The position numbers and the translations under genes were made by a program. Source: Roseovarius dicentrarchi (GTDB lineage Bacteria > Pseudomonadota > Alphaproteobacteria > Rhodobacterales > Rhodobacteraceae). From it: a stretch of DNA of 64,000 nucleotides. The stretch is from assembly GCF_003316635.1 (NCBI RefSeq), contig NZ_QNQP01000001.1, forward strand, positions 62,001 through 126,000, in the 5' to 3' direction. Positions within the stretch are counted from its first letter, which is position 1. Each line of letters begins with the position of its first letter. This document shows, piece by piece, positions 49,313 through 57,748 of this stretch. A model generated the notes under the pieces. That model was not told where the DNA came from. It did no database searches and saw only the letters and a program-made list of their open reading frames with translations.

Positions 49313-50701
49313 ATGCGCGCACGCAAGCATTACGCCGGGGCCAAGCTGCGCGAGACGCGCCAGCGTATCGGCCTGACGCAAAAGGATTTTGCGGCGCGGC
49401 TGGGCGTGTCCCTGCCCTATCTGAACCAGATGGAGAATAACAACCGCCCGGTCAGTACCACCGTGGTTTTGGCGCTGGCGCAGGAGTTCGGCTTTGACGT
49501 GACCGAGCTGGGGACCGGCGAGGCCGAGCGCATGGTGTCGGACATGCGCGAGGCGCTGGCCGATCCGGTCTTCGCCGCCATGCCCGATATGGCCGAGCTG
49601 CGGCTGGTCGCCTCCAGCGCGCCTGCCCTTGCGCGCGCGTTTCTGGAACTGCACAGCACCTACCGCCAGACGCATGAACGGCTGGCCTCATTGGACGAGG
49701 CGCTGGGGCGCGACGATGCCCAGACCCAGCAAAGCCCCTGGACCGAAGTGCGCGATTTCTTCCATTACTGCGATAATTATATCGACGCCGTCGACCGCGC
49801 CGCCGAACGGTTCGGCGGCAAGGACGGCAGCGCCCAGTCCCGCGCGGTCGAGGCGCTGGCGCAGATCGGCATCACCGTGGTCAACAGCGATGACGCGCCC
49901 CTGCGGCGGCTGGACCGGGGCAGCGGCATCCTGTACCTCAGCGCCCGCGCCGCGCCCGAAACCCGCAGTTTCCAGATGCTGCTGCAACTGGCGCTGCTGA
50001 CGCAGGACAAGCTGCTGGAGGCAACGCTGGATCTGGCCCGGTTCCAGTCGGGTGAGGCGCGCGCCATCGCCAAGATCGGGCTGGCCAACTATTACGCCGG
50101 GGCCGCGCTGATGCCCTACACCGCGTTCCTGACAGCGGCGCGCGAGTGCCGCCACGATCTGGAAATCCTCGCCCACCGCTTTGGCGCGTCGATCGAACAG
50201 GTGTGCCACCGCCTGTCGACCCTGCAACGCCCCGGTGCCAAGGGCATCCCGTTTTTCTTCGTGCGCGTCGATCAGGCCGGCACGATCACCAAGCGCCATT
50301 CGGCCACGCGGATGCAGTTCGCCCGCTACGGCGGCGCCTGCCCGCTGTGGAACGTGCACCGCGCGTTCGAGACGCCGGGCCGCTTCCTGCGCCAGCTGGC
50401 CGAAACGCCGGACGGCGTGCGCTATATCAACCTTGCGCGCGACGTGTCCAAGCCCGGCGGCCATTTCGGCGCGCCGGTGCGCCGCTTTGCCATCGCGCTG
50501 GGATGCGAGGTGAAACACGCGCCCGCGCTGGTCTATGCCGATACGCTGGACCTGACAAGCGCGGGCGCGTTCGAGCCTATCGGCATCTCTTGCCGCATCT
50601 GCGAGCGGACCGACTGCCACCAGCGGTCGATCCCCCCGCTGGAGCGGCGCCTGACGATCCGCCCCGACGCGCGCGGCGTGCTGCCCTATGACGTAGGTTA
50701 G
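49313..50701 (+). CDS. pccR: PccR/ScfR-family XRE transcriptional regulator
   Basis: A 462-residue regulator: N-terminal XRE helix-turn-helix (about 8-65; ETRQRIGLTQKDFAARLGV, LPYLNQMENNNRP), an ImmA/IrrE-like central part and a DUF2083 C-terminal domain with CRICERTDCHQRSIPP. This architecture is the short-chain fatty acyl-CoA regulator family; PccR of Rhodobacter sphaeroides activates propionyl-CoA carboxylase genes. Adjacency to pccB and the palindromes in both upstream regions support this assignment over RamB/MccR-type paralogues. Its stop overlaps the convergent ydcH-like gene by 4 bases. Confidence 0.88.
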   Translation: MRARKHYAGAKLRETRQRIGLTQKDFAARLGVSLPYLNQMENNNRPVSTTVVLALAQEFGFDVTELGTGEAERMVSDMREALADPVFAAMPDMAELRLVASSAPALARAFLELHSTYRQTHERLASLDEALGRDDAQTQQSPWTEVRDFFHYCDNYIDAVDRAAERFGGKDGSAQSRAVEALAQIGITVVNSDDAPLRRLDRGSGILYLSARAAPETRSFQMLLQLALLTQDKLLEATLDLARFQSGEARAIAKIGLANYYAGAALMPYTAFLTAARECRHDLEILAHRFGASIEQVCHRLSTLQRPGAKGIPFFFVRVDQAGTITKRHSATRMQFARYGGACPLWNVHRAFETPGRFLRQLAETPDGVRYINLARDVSKPGGHFGAPVRRFAIALGCEVKHAPALVYADTLDLTSAGAFEPIGISCRICERTDCHQRSIPPLERRLTIRPDARGVLPYDVG

Positions 50702-50940
50702 GCCGACTTCGTCAACATCTGGTAAATTTCATCCTTCAGCGCGGTGCGTTTCTTGCGCATCTCGCTTTCGGCCAGATCGTCCATCGGGGCGACGTTCGTC
50801 TCGGCCTTGTGAACGATGCGGTTCACCTCGTCATATTCCTCGGTCAGGCGGGCAAAATGGGCGTTTGTCTGCTCCATCTTGGAAATCTGGTCGGCCTTGT
50901 CTGGAAATTCGGCGGCCAACTGGTGGGGAACATGTGTCAT
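50698..50940 (-). CDS. YdcH family protein
   Basis: 80 residues with the DUF465 pattern: FPDKADQISKMEQTNAHFARLTEEYDEVNRIVHKAE and DLAESEMRKKRTALKDEIYQML. Predicted coiled-coil helical hairpin; function unknown. Convergent with pccR. Confidence 0.85.
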   Translation of the reverse strand: MTHVPHQLAAEFPDKADQISKMEQTNAHFARLTEEYDEVNRIVHKAETNVAPMDDLAESEMRKKRTALKDEIYQMLTKSA

Positions 50941-51247
50941 TCATCTGCCTTTCGCGTCTGTGGTTAGGCCTTACTCTGGCCGGCCCGCTGCCGGCGCGCC
51001 TTGACCCCGATCAAACCGCGGCCGGAGCCGCGGACAGACCTGACCCCGGCGTTCAGGGCCAAACCCGCGCCTCCACATACAGGTTGCAAACCGGCAAGGC
51101 ATCATAATACGCTCCCACCATGGATTACGCCCATACGGCAGGCCCGGCACGCCCGGCCACCGCCCGAGCCAGCAGTGCAGCCGTCACGAATACGACTGGC
51201 CGCGCATCTAATATGCTGACGTTTCAATATGATAAGGGAGAACCACT
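50941..51247. other. Intergenic region before the solute-binding protein gene
   Basis: About 307 bases with no gene. It must carry the promoters for ydcH-like (minus) and the solute-binding protein (plus). Apart from GATAAGGGAG near 51232-51241, which is the binding-protein ribosome site, I see no clear motif. Confidence 0.5.
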
Positions 51248-52807
51248 ATGACGTTACTTACCAACAGCCGGCTTGACCGCCGCGGGTTTTTGAAAACCAC
51301 CGCCCTTGGCGCCATCGCCGCATCACTGCCGCTGGGCGGCGCCCATGCCGCGACGCCCAAGCGCGGCGGCAACCTGCGCATCGGCAAGGGCCACGGCCAG
51401 ACGACCGACACGCTGAACCCCGGCACCTATGAAAACGGCTATATGATCGCGCTGACCTTTGCCAAGGACGGCCACCTGACCGAAGTGCTGGCAGACGGGT
51501 CCATCGGCCCCGAAGTCGCCGAAAGCTGGGAGGCATCCGAGGATGCCAAGACATGGCGGTTCAAGATCCGCAAGGGCGTCACCTATCACTCGGGCAAGGA
51601 AGTAACAGTCGAGGATGTCGTTGCATCCATCAACTTTCACCGCGCCGAAGGCACCACATCGGCCGCCGGCCCGATCATCGCCGCGATTCAGGATATCACC
51701 ACCGAAGGCGACGATACGGTCGTGTTCACGCTGGACGGCGGCGACGCCGATTTTCCCTTCATCCTCAGCGATTATCATCTGGCCATCCTGCCCGCCACCG
51801 ACGGCGGCATCGACTGGCGCTCCGGCGACGGCTGCGGCAGCTACAAGATCAAATCGTTCAAGCCGGGCGTTTCGACCACGCTGGAGCGGCACGAAAACCA
51901 CTGGCGCGACGACGTGGCATGGTTCGACAGCATCGAAATGCTGGTGCTGACCGATCAGAACGCCCGCACCACGGCGCTGGTATCGGGCGACGTGCATACG
52001 GTGGACAAGCTGGACCTGAAAACCATCGGCCTGCTGTCGCGCAATCCCAACCTGAACATCAGTTCGATCGCCGGGACGCAGCATTTCACCTTTGCCATGG
52101 ATTCGCGTCAGGCGCCGTTTTCGGACAACAACGTGCGCCTTGCCATGAAATACGCCATCAACCGCGAGGAGCTGGTCGAGAAGATCCTGTTCGGCTACGG
52201 CTCGGTCGGGAATGACATTCCAATCGGCCAGAACCAGCAGTTCTACAACACCGAGCTGGAGCAAAAGACCTACGACCCCGACAAGGCGAAATTCTACCTC
52301 AAGGAAGCGGGCGTCGACTCTGTCGATGTCGAACTGTCGGCCTCTGACGCGGCCTTCGCCGGGGCGGTGGATGCGGCGACGCTCTATCAGAACTCGGCCA
52401 AGGCGGCGGGCGTCAATATCAAGGTCGTGCGCGAGGCGAATGACGGCTACTGGTCCGACGTCTGGATGAAAAAGCCCTTCACGGCGGTGTATTGGGGCGG
52501 GCGCCCGGTGCAGGATCAGGCATTTTCCATCGCCTTCACCTGCGGCGCGGAATGGAATGACGGCTTCTGGTGCAACGAAAAATTCGACGCGCTGCTCAAA
52601 CAGGCCCGCGCCGAGCTGGATCAGGACAAACGCCAGCAGCAGTATTCCGAACTGCAAGAGATCGTCAGCACCCAAGGGTCGGTGATCATCCCGATGTTCG
52701 CCAACTACGTCTATGCCACCGACGCCAAGATCGGCATGCCCGAAAAGGCCGCGTCGAACTGGGACATGGACGGCGAACGCTGGGCCGAGCGGTGGTGGTT
52801 CGTCTAA
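51248..52807 (+). CDS. Tat-exported peptide-type ABC substrate-binding protein (SBP family 5)
   Basis: Periplasmic binding protein of 519 residues of the DppA/OppA family. A twin-Arg signal (SRLDRRGFLKTTALG) ends near GAHAAT. The mature part has LNPGTYENGYMIAL, VAESWEASEDAKTWRFKIRKGVTYHSG and EDVVASINFHR, typical for the family. The ATG at 51248 is preceded by AAGGGAG. No permease or ATPase gene adjoins; a terminator follows the gene, so it is a stand-alone gene that must use a transporter encoded elsewhere. The ligand could be a peptide, nickel, opine or other. Confidence 0.88.
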   Translation: MTLLTNSRLDRRGFLKTTALGAIAASLPLGGAHAATPKRGGNLRIGKGHGQTTDTLNPGTYENGYMIALTFAKDGHLTEVLADGSIGPEVAESWEASEDAKTWRFKIRKGVTYHSGKEVTVEDVVASINFHRAEGTTSAAGPIIAAIQDITTEGDDTVVFTLDGGDADFPFILSDYHLAILPATDGGIDWRSGDGCGSYKIKSFKPGVSTTLERHENHWRDDVAWFDSIEMLVLTDQNARTTALVSGDVHTVDKLDLKTIGLLSRNPNLNISSIAGTQHFTFAMDSRQAPFSDNNVRLAMKYAINREELVEKILFGYGSVGNDIPIGQNQQFYNTELEQKTYDPDKAKFYLKEAGVDSVDVELSASDAAFAGAVDAATLYQNSAKAAGVNIKVVREANDGYWSDVWMKKPFTAVYWGGRPVQDQAFSIAFTCGAEWNDGFWCNEKFDALLKQARAELDQDKRQQQYSELQEIVSTQGSVIIPMFANYVYATDAKIGMPEKAASNWDMDGERWAERWWFV

Positions 52808-52851
52808 GCCGCGCGCGGACCCCTCTGGGAGATCTGGATCGTTAAATAATC

Positions 52852-52888
52852 AAAGCTGCCGGGATGAGGATCCCGGCAGCTTTTTTTT
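52852..52888 (+). terminator. Rho-independent terminator after solute-binding protein gene
   Basis: Perfect stem AAAGCTGCCGGGAT / ATCCCGGCAGCTTT with loop GAGG, followed by eight T in total. Strong. Confidence 0.95.
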
Positions 52889-52971
52889 ATTGCACCGTCT
52901 TGCGTGGGGCGCAGCCCGTCTGCCATGCTGAACTGCGCGCCGGTGGCCGCAGTCCCGAACCGGAGAGGCTG

Positions 52972-53673
52972 ATGACATCCGCCGCAAACGACCCCAACGC
53001 CGACAGCCCCCCGCGCCTGAATGACAGCCCGGACTGGCTGTATCTGCTGCGCGAATTCGACGCGCTCTACCGCCACGGGTCGGACGGGGGCAGCGCACCG
53101 ATCCGCAGCCATCGCAAGCGGGTGCGCGATGCGCTGTCAGCGTGCTTTGCCGCAAACCCCGAAATGACGCCGCGCGCGCCGCATCTGAAACCGGTCACCG
53201 CCCACCTGCCCCGCGCACTGGATCTGGGCGAGCGGGCCGCGATGCAGGGCATGGCCCGCGCCCTGCGCGAAGTGCGCGGCGCGCTGACATGGGAATATGG
53301 ATATGCCCAGATCTCGAAATCCCTCGCCCGCAAATACGCCTATTGCGAAATCCTCGGCCCTCAGGGGCCGGTGCCGTCAGACCGGCTGATATTGGGCTTC
53401 GTGCTGTTTGCGCCCGACACCACCTATCCGCAGCACAGCCACATGGACATCGAGGAAAGCTATATTTCAATCGCTGGTGCGTGGTCGGAAAACAATGCGG
53501 CGGTCTATGCGCCCGGATCGCTGATCTTCAACCGCTCGGGCGACGAGCATCGCATCACCACGGGCGACCGCGATCCCTGCCTTCTGGCCTATGCCTGGAC
53601 CGGACCCGCAGACCGCCTGCGCGCACCGGGGATGAAGCTGACCGCCCCGCGCCGCGCAAAACCGGCAGGCTGA
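52972..53673 (+). CDS. dddL: Dimethylsulfoniopropionate lyase, DddL-like
   Basis: Cupin-fold enzyme that splits DMSP into DMS and acrylate. 233 residues. N-terminal conserved part LLREFDALYRHGSDGG and IRSHRKRVRDAL matches DddL; the cupin has metal ligands in YPQHSHMDIEESY (His, His, Glu, Tyr) and GDEHRITTG (His). End region LLAYAWTGPADRL. GGAGAGG precedes the ATG at 52972. DddQ/DddW are other cupin lyases but are shorter or lack the N-terminal helix set. Assigned from memory of the family, so function is probable, not proven. Confidence 0.78.
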   Translation: MTSAANDPNADSPPRLNDSPDWLYLLREFDALYRHGSDGGSAPIRSHRKRVRDALSACFAANPEMTPRAPHLKPVTAHLPRALDLGERAAMQGMARALREVRGALTWEYGYAQISKSLARKYAYCEILGPQGPVPSDRLILGFVLFAPDTTYPQHSHMDIEESYISIAGAWSENNAAVYAPGSLIFNRSGDEHRITTGDRDPCLLAYAWTGPADRLRAPGMKLTAPRRAKPAG

Positions 53674-53683
53674 CAGGGGCGCG

Positions 53684-54589
53684 CTACAGCTTGGTCTCCA
53701 GGCTGGTCGGTGTGATCGCGCGGCGCTTCAGGATCGCCTCACGCCAGGTGATGAAACTGACCGACGCGACGATCACCAGACCGCCCAGCACCACGTAAGG
53801 GTCAACCCCTTCGCCGAACACCAGCGCGCCCAGCAGCACCGCCCAGACCAGTTGCAAAAACGTCATCGGTTGGGTCACCGCCAGCGGCGCCGCCTGAAAG
53901 GCCAGGGTCATGGTGTAGTGTCCTGCCGTCGCCAGCGCCGCGACACCGAACAGGATAAACAGCTCCAGCGCCGTCGGCGTGACCCAATCCATCGCCGCCA
54001 GCGGCGCCAGCCCGATGGTCGCCGTCACCGAAAGCATACCCACCACGACGACCGGCGACACCTCGTTCGAGGCCAGCTTTGCCAAGAGGTAGGACGCGCC
54101 GAAACAGATCGCCGTCAGCACCATCGCCATATGCCCCGGCCCGACCTCGCGCAGGCCCGGACGCAGGATGATCAGCGCCCCGATCAGCGCCAGAATCACC
54201 GCCAGAAGGCGGCGCAGCGCCAGCCGCTCGCCCAGAAACAGCGCAGCGCCGATGGTGACATAGATCGGCGACAGGAAATTCATCGCCGTCACATCGGCCA
54301 GCGGAATCCGCGCCATGGCATAGAACCACAGCGCCACCCCAACGGTATGCACTGCACCGCGCGCGCCGAACACCGCCCACAGGCGCGGGCTGTAGGGCGC
54401 ACGCCGGATCACCGGCAGCGCCGGAACCAACAGGACCAGCCCCAGCGCATAGCGCAAGAACGCCGCCTGCGGCGCGGGCAACCGCGTGCCAATCGTCTTG
54501 ACCAGCGCGGTCACGCCAACAAACAGGACGCCCGTGATCACCATCCAGAAAATGCCCCAGCCGGGCCGCGTATTCATTTGCGCAGTCAT
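53684..54589 (-). CDS. DMT superfamily transporter (EamA domains)
   Basis: 301 residues with ten predicted membrane helices in two EamA repeats. ALVKTIGTRLPAPQAAFLRYALGL and ADVTAMNFLSPIYVTIGAALFLGERL in the first half, TQPMTFLQLVWAVLLGALVFGEG in the second. Drug/metabolite exporter-type of unknown substrate. The start at 54589 gives a sensible N-terminus. Convergent with dddL; 10 bases between stops. Confidence 0.87.
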   Translation of the reverse strand: MTAQMNTRPGWGIFWMVITGVLFVGVTALVKTIGTRLPAPQAAFLRYALGLVLLVPALPVIRRAPYSPRLWAVFGARGAVHTVGVALWFYAMARIPLADVTAMNFLSPIYVTIGAALFLGERLALRRLLAVILALIGALIILRPGLREVGPGHMAMVLTAICFGASYLLAKLASNEVSPVVVVGMLSVTATIGLAPLAAMDWVTPTALELFILFGVAALATAGHYTMTLAFQAAPLAVTQPMTFLQLVWAVLLGALVFGEGVDPYVVLGGLVIVASVSFITWREAILKRRAITPTSLETKL

Positions 54590-55687
54590 ACCGCTAACAT
54601 GCCGATGCGGCCCCGAATGTCGAGCCGTGATCTGCCGCTTTTTTCATCATTCCCAAATACACCTGCCGAGAGGGAGCCGGCCGCCATGCGGCGTCATCAG
54701 AAACCGCAGAATGTTGCAATCGAGCGCTGACAGAAATGTAGGGCTCACGTGACTTGCGCGAAAAACGGAGACTCTGAGAGTGAACAGCTCGCGGCAGCGG
54801 ACAGTGGTTCTATAAATACTGGACATCAACAAGCGACGGGGTTCGGCCTGTTCAACCTTTGTAATAAAAAATTACAGTAAGTGCTTTGATCGCCGCTGTA
54901 AAACCGGGGGACAAAGCAATCCTGCCGCAAAATACCAGACTTGGGTGAGTGCTAGAATTATCCAGAATGATCGTAGAGTGATGTTGTTTGCCTGTATCGT
55001 AATCCGGCCACGCATCGAACCATGGTTCCGAATTATTTTAAATACGCCTCTTTGTCAGATTGACCAAGCCGATCAGGTCGCACCCCCATCCATCCCTACG
55101 GCAACATGAGCTGCCCGGAGTATGGAATTTTGCTGACCATTCCCGATGGTCGCAAACCGGAGCGCCGGTGAAAGTGGGCTAACCACTTATAACTCGGTGA
55201 CTTTTCAATATGGACCGGCCTCACTATTGGCCCGGCCTCGGTGCGATCATTACCAGACTTGGCGCGGAAGTCACCCGGCCCGGATTGCTGCGAGTCGTCC
55301 TCTTCACGTCCCGAAGACCTTTATTTACCCTTTCCAGATGTGCCTACACACAGGCAAGTCACGGTGGGGTTTCATGACTGGATTACCACCGTTATTCAGT
55401 ATCATTCTGCGCAAACTTCAGAAATGACAGCCCGCGCGACGCACCTTTTTTTTGCAGGATCAAAGTCAACGCGACACCTTGACCGCCAGTGCGGGCGTTG
55501 TGGGGCCTTTTGCATCCGTACTGCGGTGCCCGGTGGCGGTGCTGTGTCAGGCGCCCTTATTTCGGACGAAACGTCGAATTTCAGCGGCACTCTCGTTTTT
55601 ATCGTATCACCGATCGGATCATCACGACCCGTGCCAAAACAAATTTCTTGCGCCTGGAATGTGCGATGCGCAATGCATCCGGTTATC
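54590..55687. other. AT-richer stretch without a convincing gene
   Basis: About 1.1 kb, visibly less GC-rich than either side from about 54730 on, with many stops in every frame. The longest open frames (plus 55146-55427, 55241-55708) show no domain, no good ribosome site and no codon bias of the genome. A 12-base palindrome GAACCATGGTTC lies at 55017-55028 and a small hairpin GACCAT/ATGGTC near 55134-55150. Could be a decayed insertion marking the edge of the operon that follows. Confidence 0.5.
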
Positions 55688-56482
55688 CTATGTCATATCC
55701 TGCGTTAAAAATCGGAACATTTCGGAAAGTTGTGCGTCCAGCATATGCTGCCCTGTATGGATCTTGAGGTCGCGGGCCTCGGCGGCCCTGAGAAGTGCAG
55801 TTATTTCGGGTTGCATGATGACCTCTGCAACCAGCGTTCCATCGCTCAGCCTGGCAACATCGAAAGGCAACGGATCGTCTGCCTTCAGCCCCAGCGACGT
55901 GCCATTGATGGCGATATTGTGATCCGACGGATCAGTGCCGGCACGCAACGCGACATCGGGGAAATGTTGGCGCAGCCGCGCCAGCAGCGCTTCGGCCTTG
56001 GCAGCAGATCTGTTGGCGACCGTCAGCGCGCTGATGCCCTGCGCCGCAAGAGAGAATGCAATCGCGCTTGCAGCACCGCCGGCGCCGGCCAAAAACACCT
56101 TTTTGCCAGCCAGCTTAACGCCGGCACGTGTCAGCCCAAGCGCGAAACCTTCACCGTCCAGCAGCTCCCCGTGAAGGAGGCCGTCGGCGCTTCGCCGGAT
56201 CACGTTCACACTTTGCGCCGCCTCTGCGCGCGAGCTGAGCGTATCGCACAAGGCGGGGATGGTGGTCTTGTGCGGCACCGTGACCACGAACCCTGCGAAA
56301 TTACGGCAGGCTTTCAGGCCGGTCATCGCTACAGCCAAATCTTGGGCCGACACTTCGAGCGGGACAAGCACCGCGTCGACGCCCTCCTCTTCGAACTTGC
56401 GATTCAGAGCCTGCGGGGTGCGAACATGCGTGACCGGATCGGCCAGAATTGCCAGCGTTTTCGTGTGTCCTGTAATCGTCAT
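55688..56482 (-). CDS. Shikimate-dehydrogenase-like oxidoreductase (divergent AroE family)
   Basis: 264 residues. The Rossmann part carries FLAGAGGAASAIAFSL and VANRSAAKAEALL; the catalytic Lys is in VVTVPHK and the Asp in LLDGEGFALGL. The substrate-binding SxS motif of AroE (HSxSP) is replaced by HVRTP, and NVIRR stands where AroE has N(T/L)(V/I). It is therefore AroE-like but probably not a biosynthetic shikimate dehydrogenase; quinate-type or another hydroxy acid is possible. Last gene of the catabolic operon, seven bases after the E2 gene. Confidence 0.78.
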   Translation of the reverse strand: MTITGHTKTLAILADPVTHVRTPQALNRKFEEEGVDAVLVPLEVSAQDLAVAMTGLKACRNFAGFVVTVPHKTTIPALCDTLSSRAEAAQSVNVIRRSADGLLHGELLDGEGFALGLTRAGVKLAGKKVFLAGAGGAASAIAFSLAAQGISALTVANRSAAKAEALLARLRQHFPDVALRAGTDPSDHNIAINGTSLGLKADDPLPFDVARLSDGTLVAEVIMQPEITALLRAAEARDLKIHTGQHMLDAQLSEMFRFLTQDMT

Positions 56483-56489
56483 AGCATCC

Positions 56490-57737
56490 TCATACTAAAA
56501 GGGTCATGGGCGCTTCGACCGCGTCCTTGAATGCAGCAAGCCATGCCGCGCCGACAGCGCCATCGACCGCTCTGTGATCGACGGACAGTGTCACGCTCAT
56601 CACGTTGGCAAGGACAATCTGATCGCCCCGTCCCACCGGGCGGCGCGCGGCTGCGCCCACGGCCAGGATGCAGCTTTGCGGCGGGTTGATAATGGCGGAA
56701 AAGCTTTTGACATCGAACATGCCCAGATTGGACAGCGAAAAACCACCGCCCTGATATTCGTCGGGCAAAAGGCGGCCATCGCGCGCCCGGACAGCAAGTG
56801 TTTTCATTTCCCTGGAAACAGCCCCAAGGCTTTTCGTATCTGCCTGACGTATGACGGGCGTAATCAGCCCGCCATCAGTGGCGACAGCCACGGAAATATC
56901 AACGGATTTCAGCCGCAGGATGGCATCATCCGTCCAGATTGCGTTCGCCTCCGGCACCAAAGCCAGCGCATGTGCAACCGCCTTGATGACAAAGTCATTG
57001 ACCGAGATTTTATCCGCAGGATCGCGCCCCTCGTTGATCTGCGCGCGCAGATCGAGCAACGCGTCGATCTCGCAATCAGCCTCAAGGTAGAAATGCGGAA
57101 CCGTTGTTTTGGACTCCAGCAGCCGCCGCGCGATCGTGCGCCGCATACTGCTGTGCGGGATTGCCTCGTATGCGCCAAGCCCGGCCATATCGGGCGCGGG
57201 CGCGGGCGCACTGGCGGGCGCGGTATCGGCAGGCGCGGGCGCGGCAGCTTGCCGGTCTGCCGCGCGATCAACATCAATGCGCACGATCCGCCCGTGCGGG
57301 CCTGACCCCGTCAGCGCCGCCAGATCGACGCCCTTTTGCGCCGCGACGCGCCGTGCAAGCGGGGAGGCGATGACATCGGCGCCATCGCGCTTGGGTGCAG
57401 GAGCCTGACTGGCGCCGTCCAGCGCCCGTTCTGGCGACGGGTCCATCGCTGGCGATGCTGCGGGCGCGTCCGGCAAGGCGATCTGCGCCGCGTCCTCGCC
57501 TTCCTCCAGCAATACGGCGATCACATCGTTGACGTTGGCGCGCTCCCCGGCCGGCACGGCGATCAGGCCGACGCGCCCGGCGGCAGTCGCCTCCAGCTCC
57601 ATCGTGGCCTTGTCGGTTTCGACCTCGGCCAGCGCCTCGCCTTGGGCGACCATGTCGCCCTCGGCCTTGAGCCAGCGGGCAATGATTGCGTCCTCCATCC
57701 CTGCGGACAGGGCCGGCAGCGTGATTTCCTTGGGCAT
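56490..57737 (-). CDS. 2-oxo acid dehydrogenase E2 acyltransferase
   Basis: 415 residues: lipoyl domain (about 1-75; VETDKATMELEA with the lipoylated Lys), an Ala/Pro-rich linker, peripheral-subunit-binding domain (about 125-165; SPLARRVAAQKGVDLAALTGSGPHGRI), a second linker, and the catalytic domain with the terminal DHRAVDGA. Complete E2 of the pyruvate/acetoin dehydrogenase type. It follows the E1 fusion gene by 11 bases. No E3 (dihydrolipoamide dehydrogenase) is in the operon. Confidence 0.93.
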   Translation of the reverse strand: MPKEITLPALSAGMEDAIIARWLKAEGDMVAQGEALAEVETDKATMELEATAAGRVGLIAVPAGERANVNDVIAVLLEEGEDAAQIALPDAPAASPAMDPSPERALDGASQAPAPKRDGADVIASPLARRVAAQKGVDLAALTGSGPHGRIVRIDVDRAADRQAAAPAPADTAPASAPAPAPDMAGLGAYEAIPHSSMRRTIARRLLESKTTVPHFYLEADCEIDALLDLRAQINEGRDPADKISVNDFVIKAVAHALALVPEANAIWTDDAILRLKSVDISVAVATDGGLITPVIRQADTKSLGAVSREMKTLAVRARDGRLLPDEYQGGGFSLSNLGMFDVKSFSAIINPPQSCILAVGAAARRPVGRGDQIVLANVMSVTLSVDHRAVDGAVGAAWLAAFKDAVEAPMTLLV

Positions 57738-57748
57738 GATCGCGCTCC

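Noticed and set aside
55146..55708. Open frames in the AT-rich region considered as remnants of a transposase or regulator
   Set aside because: No DDE motif, helix-turn-helix or inverted terminal repeats could be seen; too weak to annotate as a gene.
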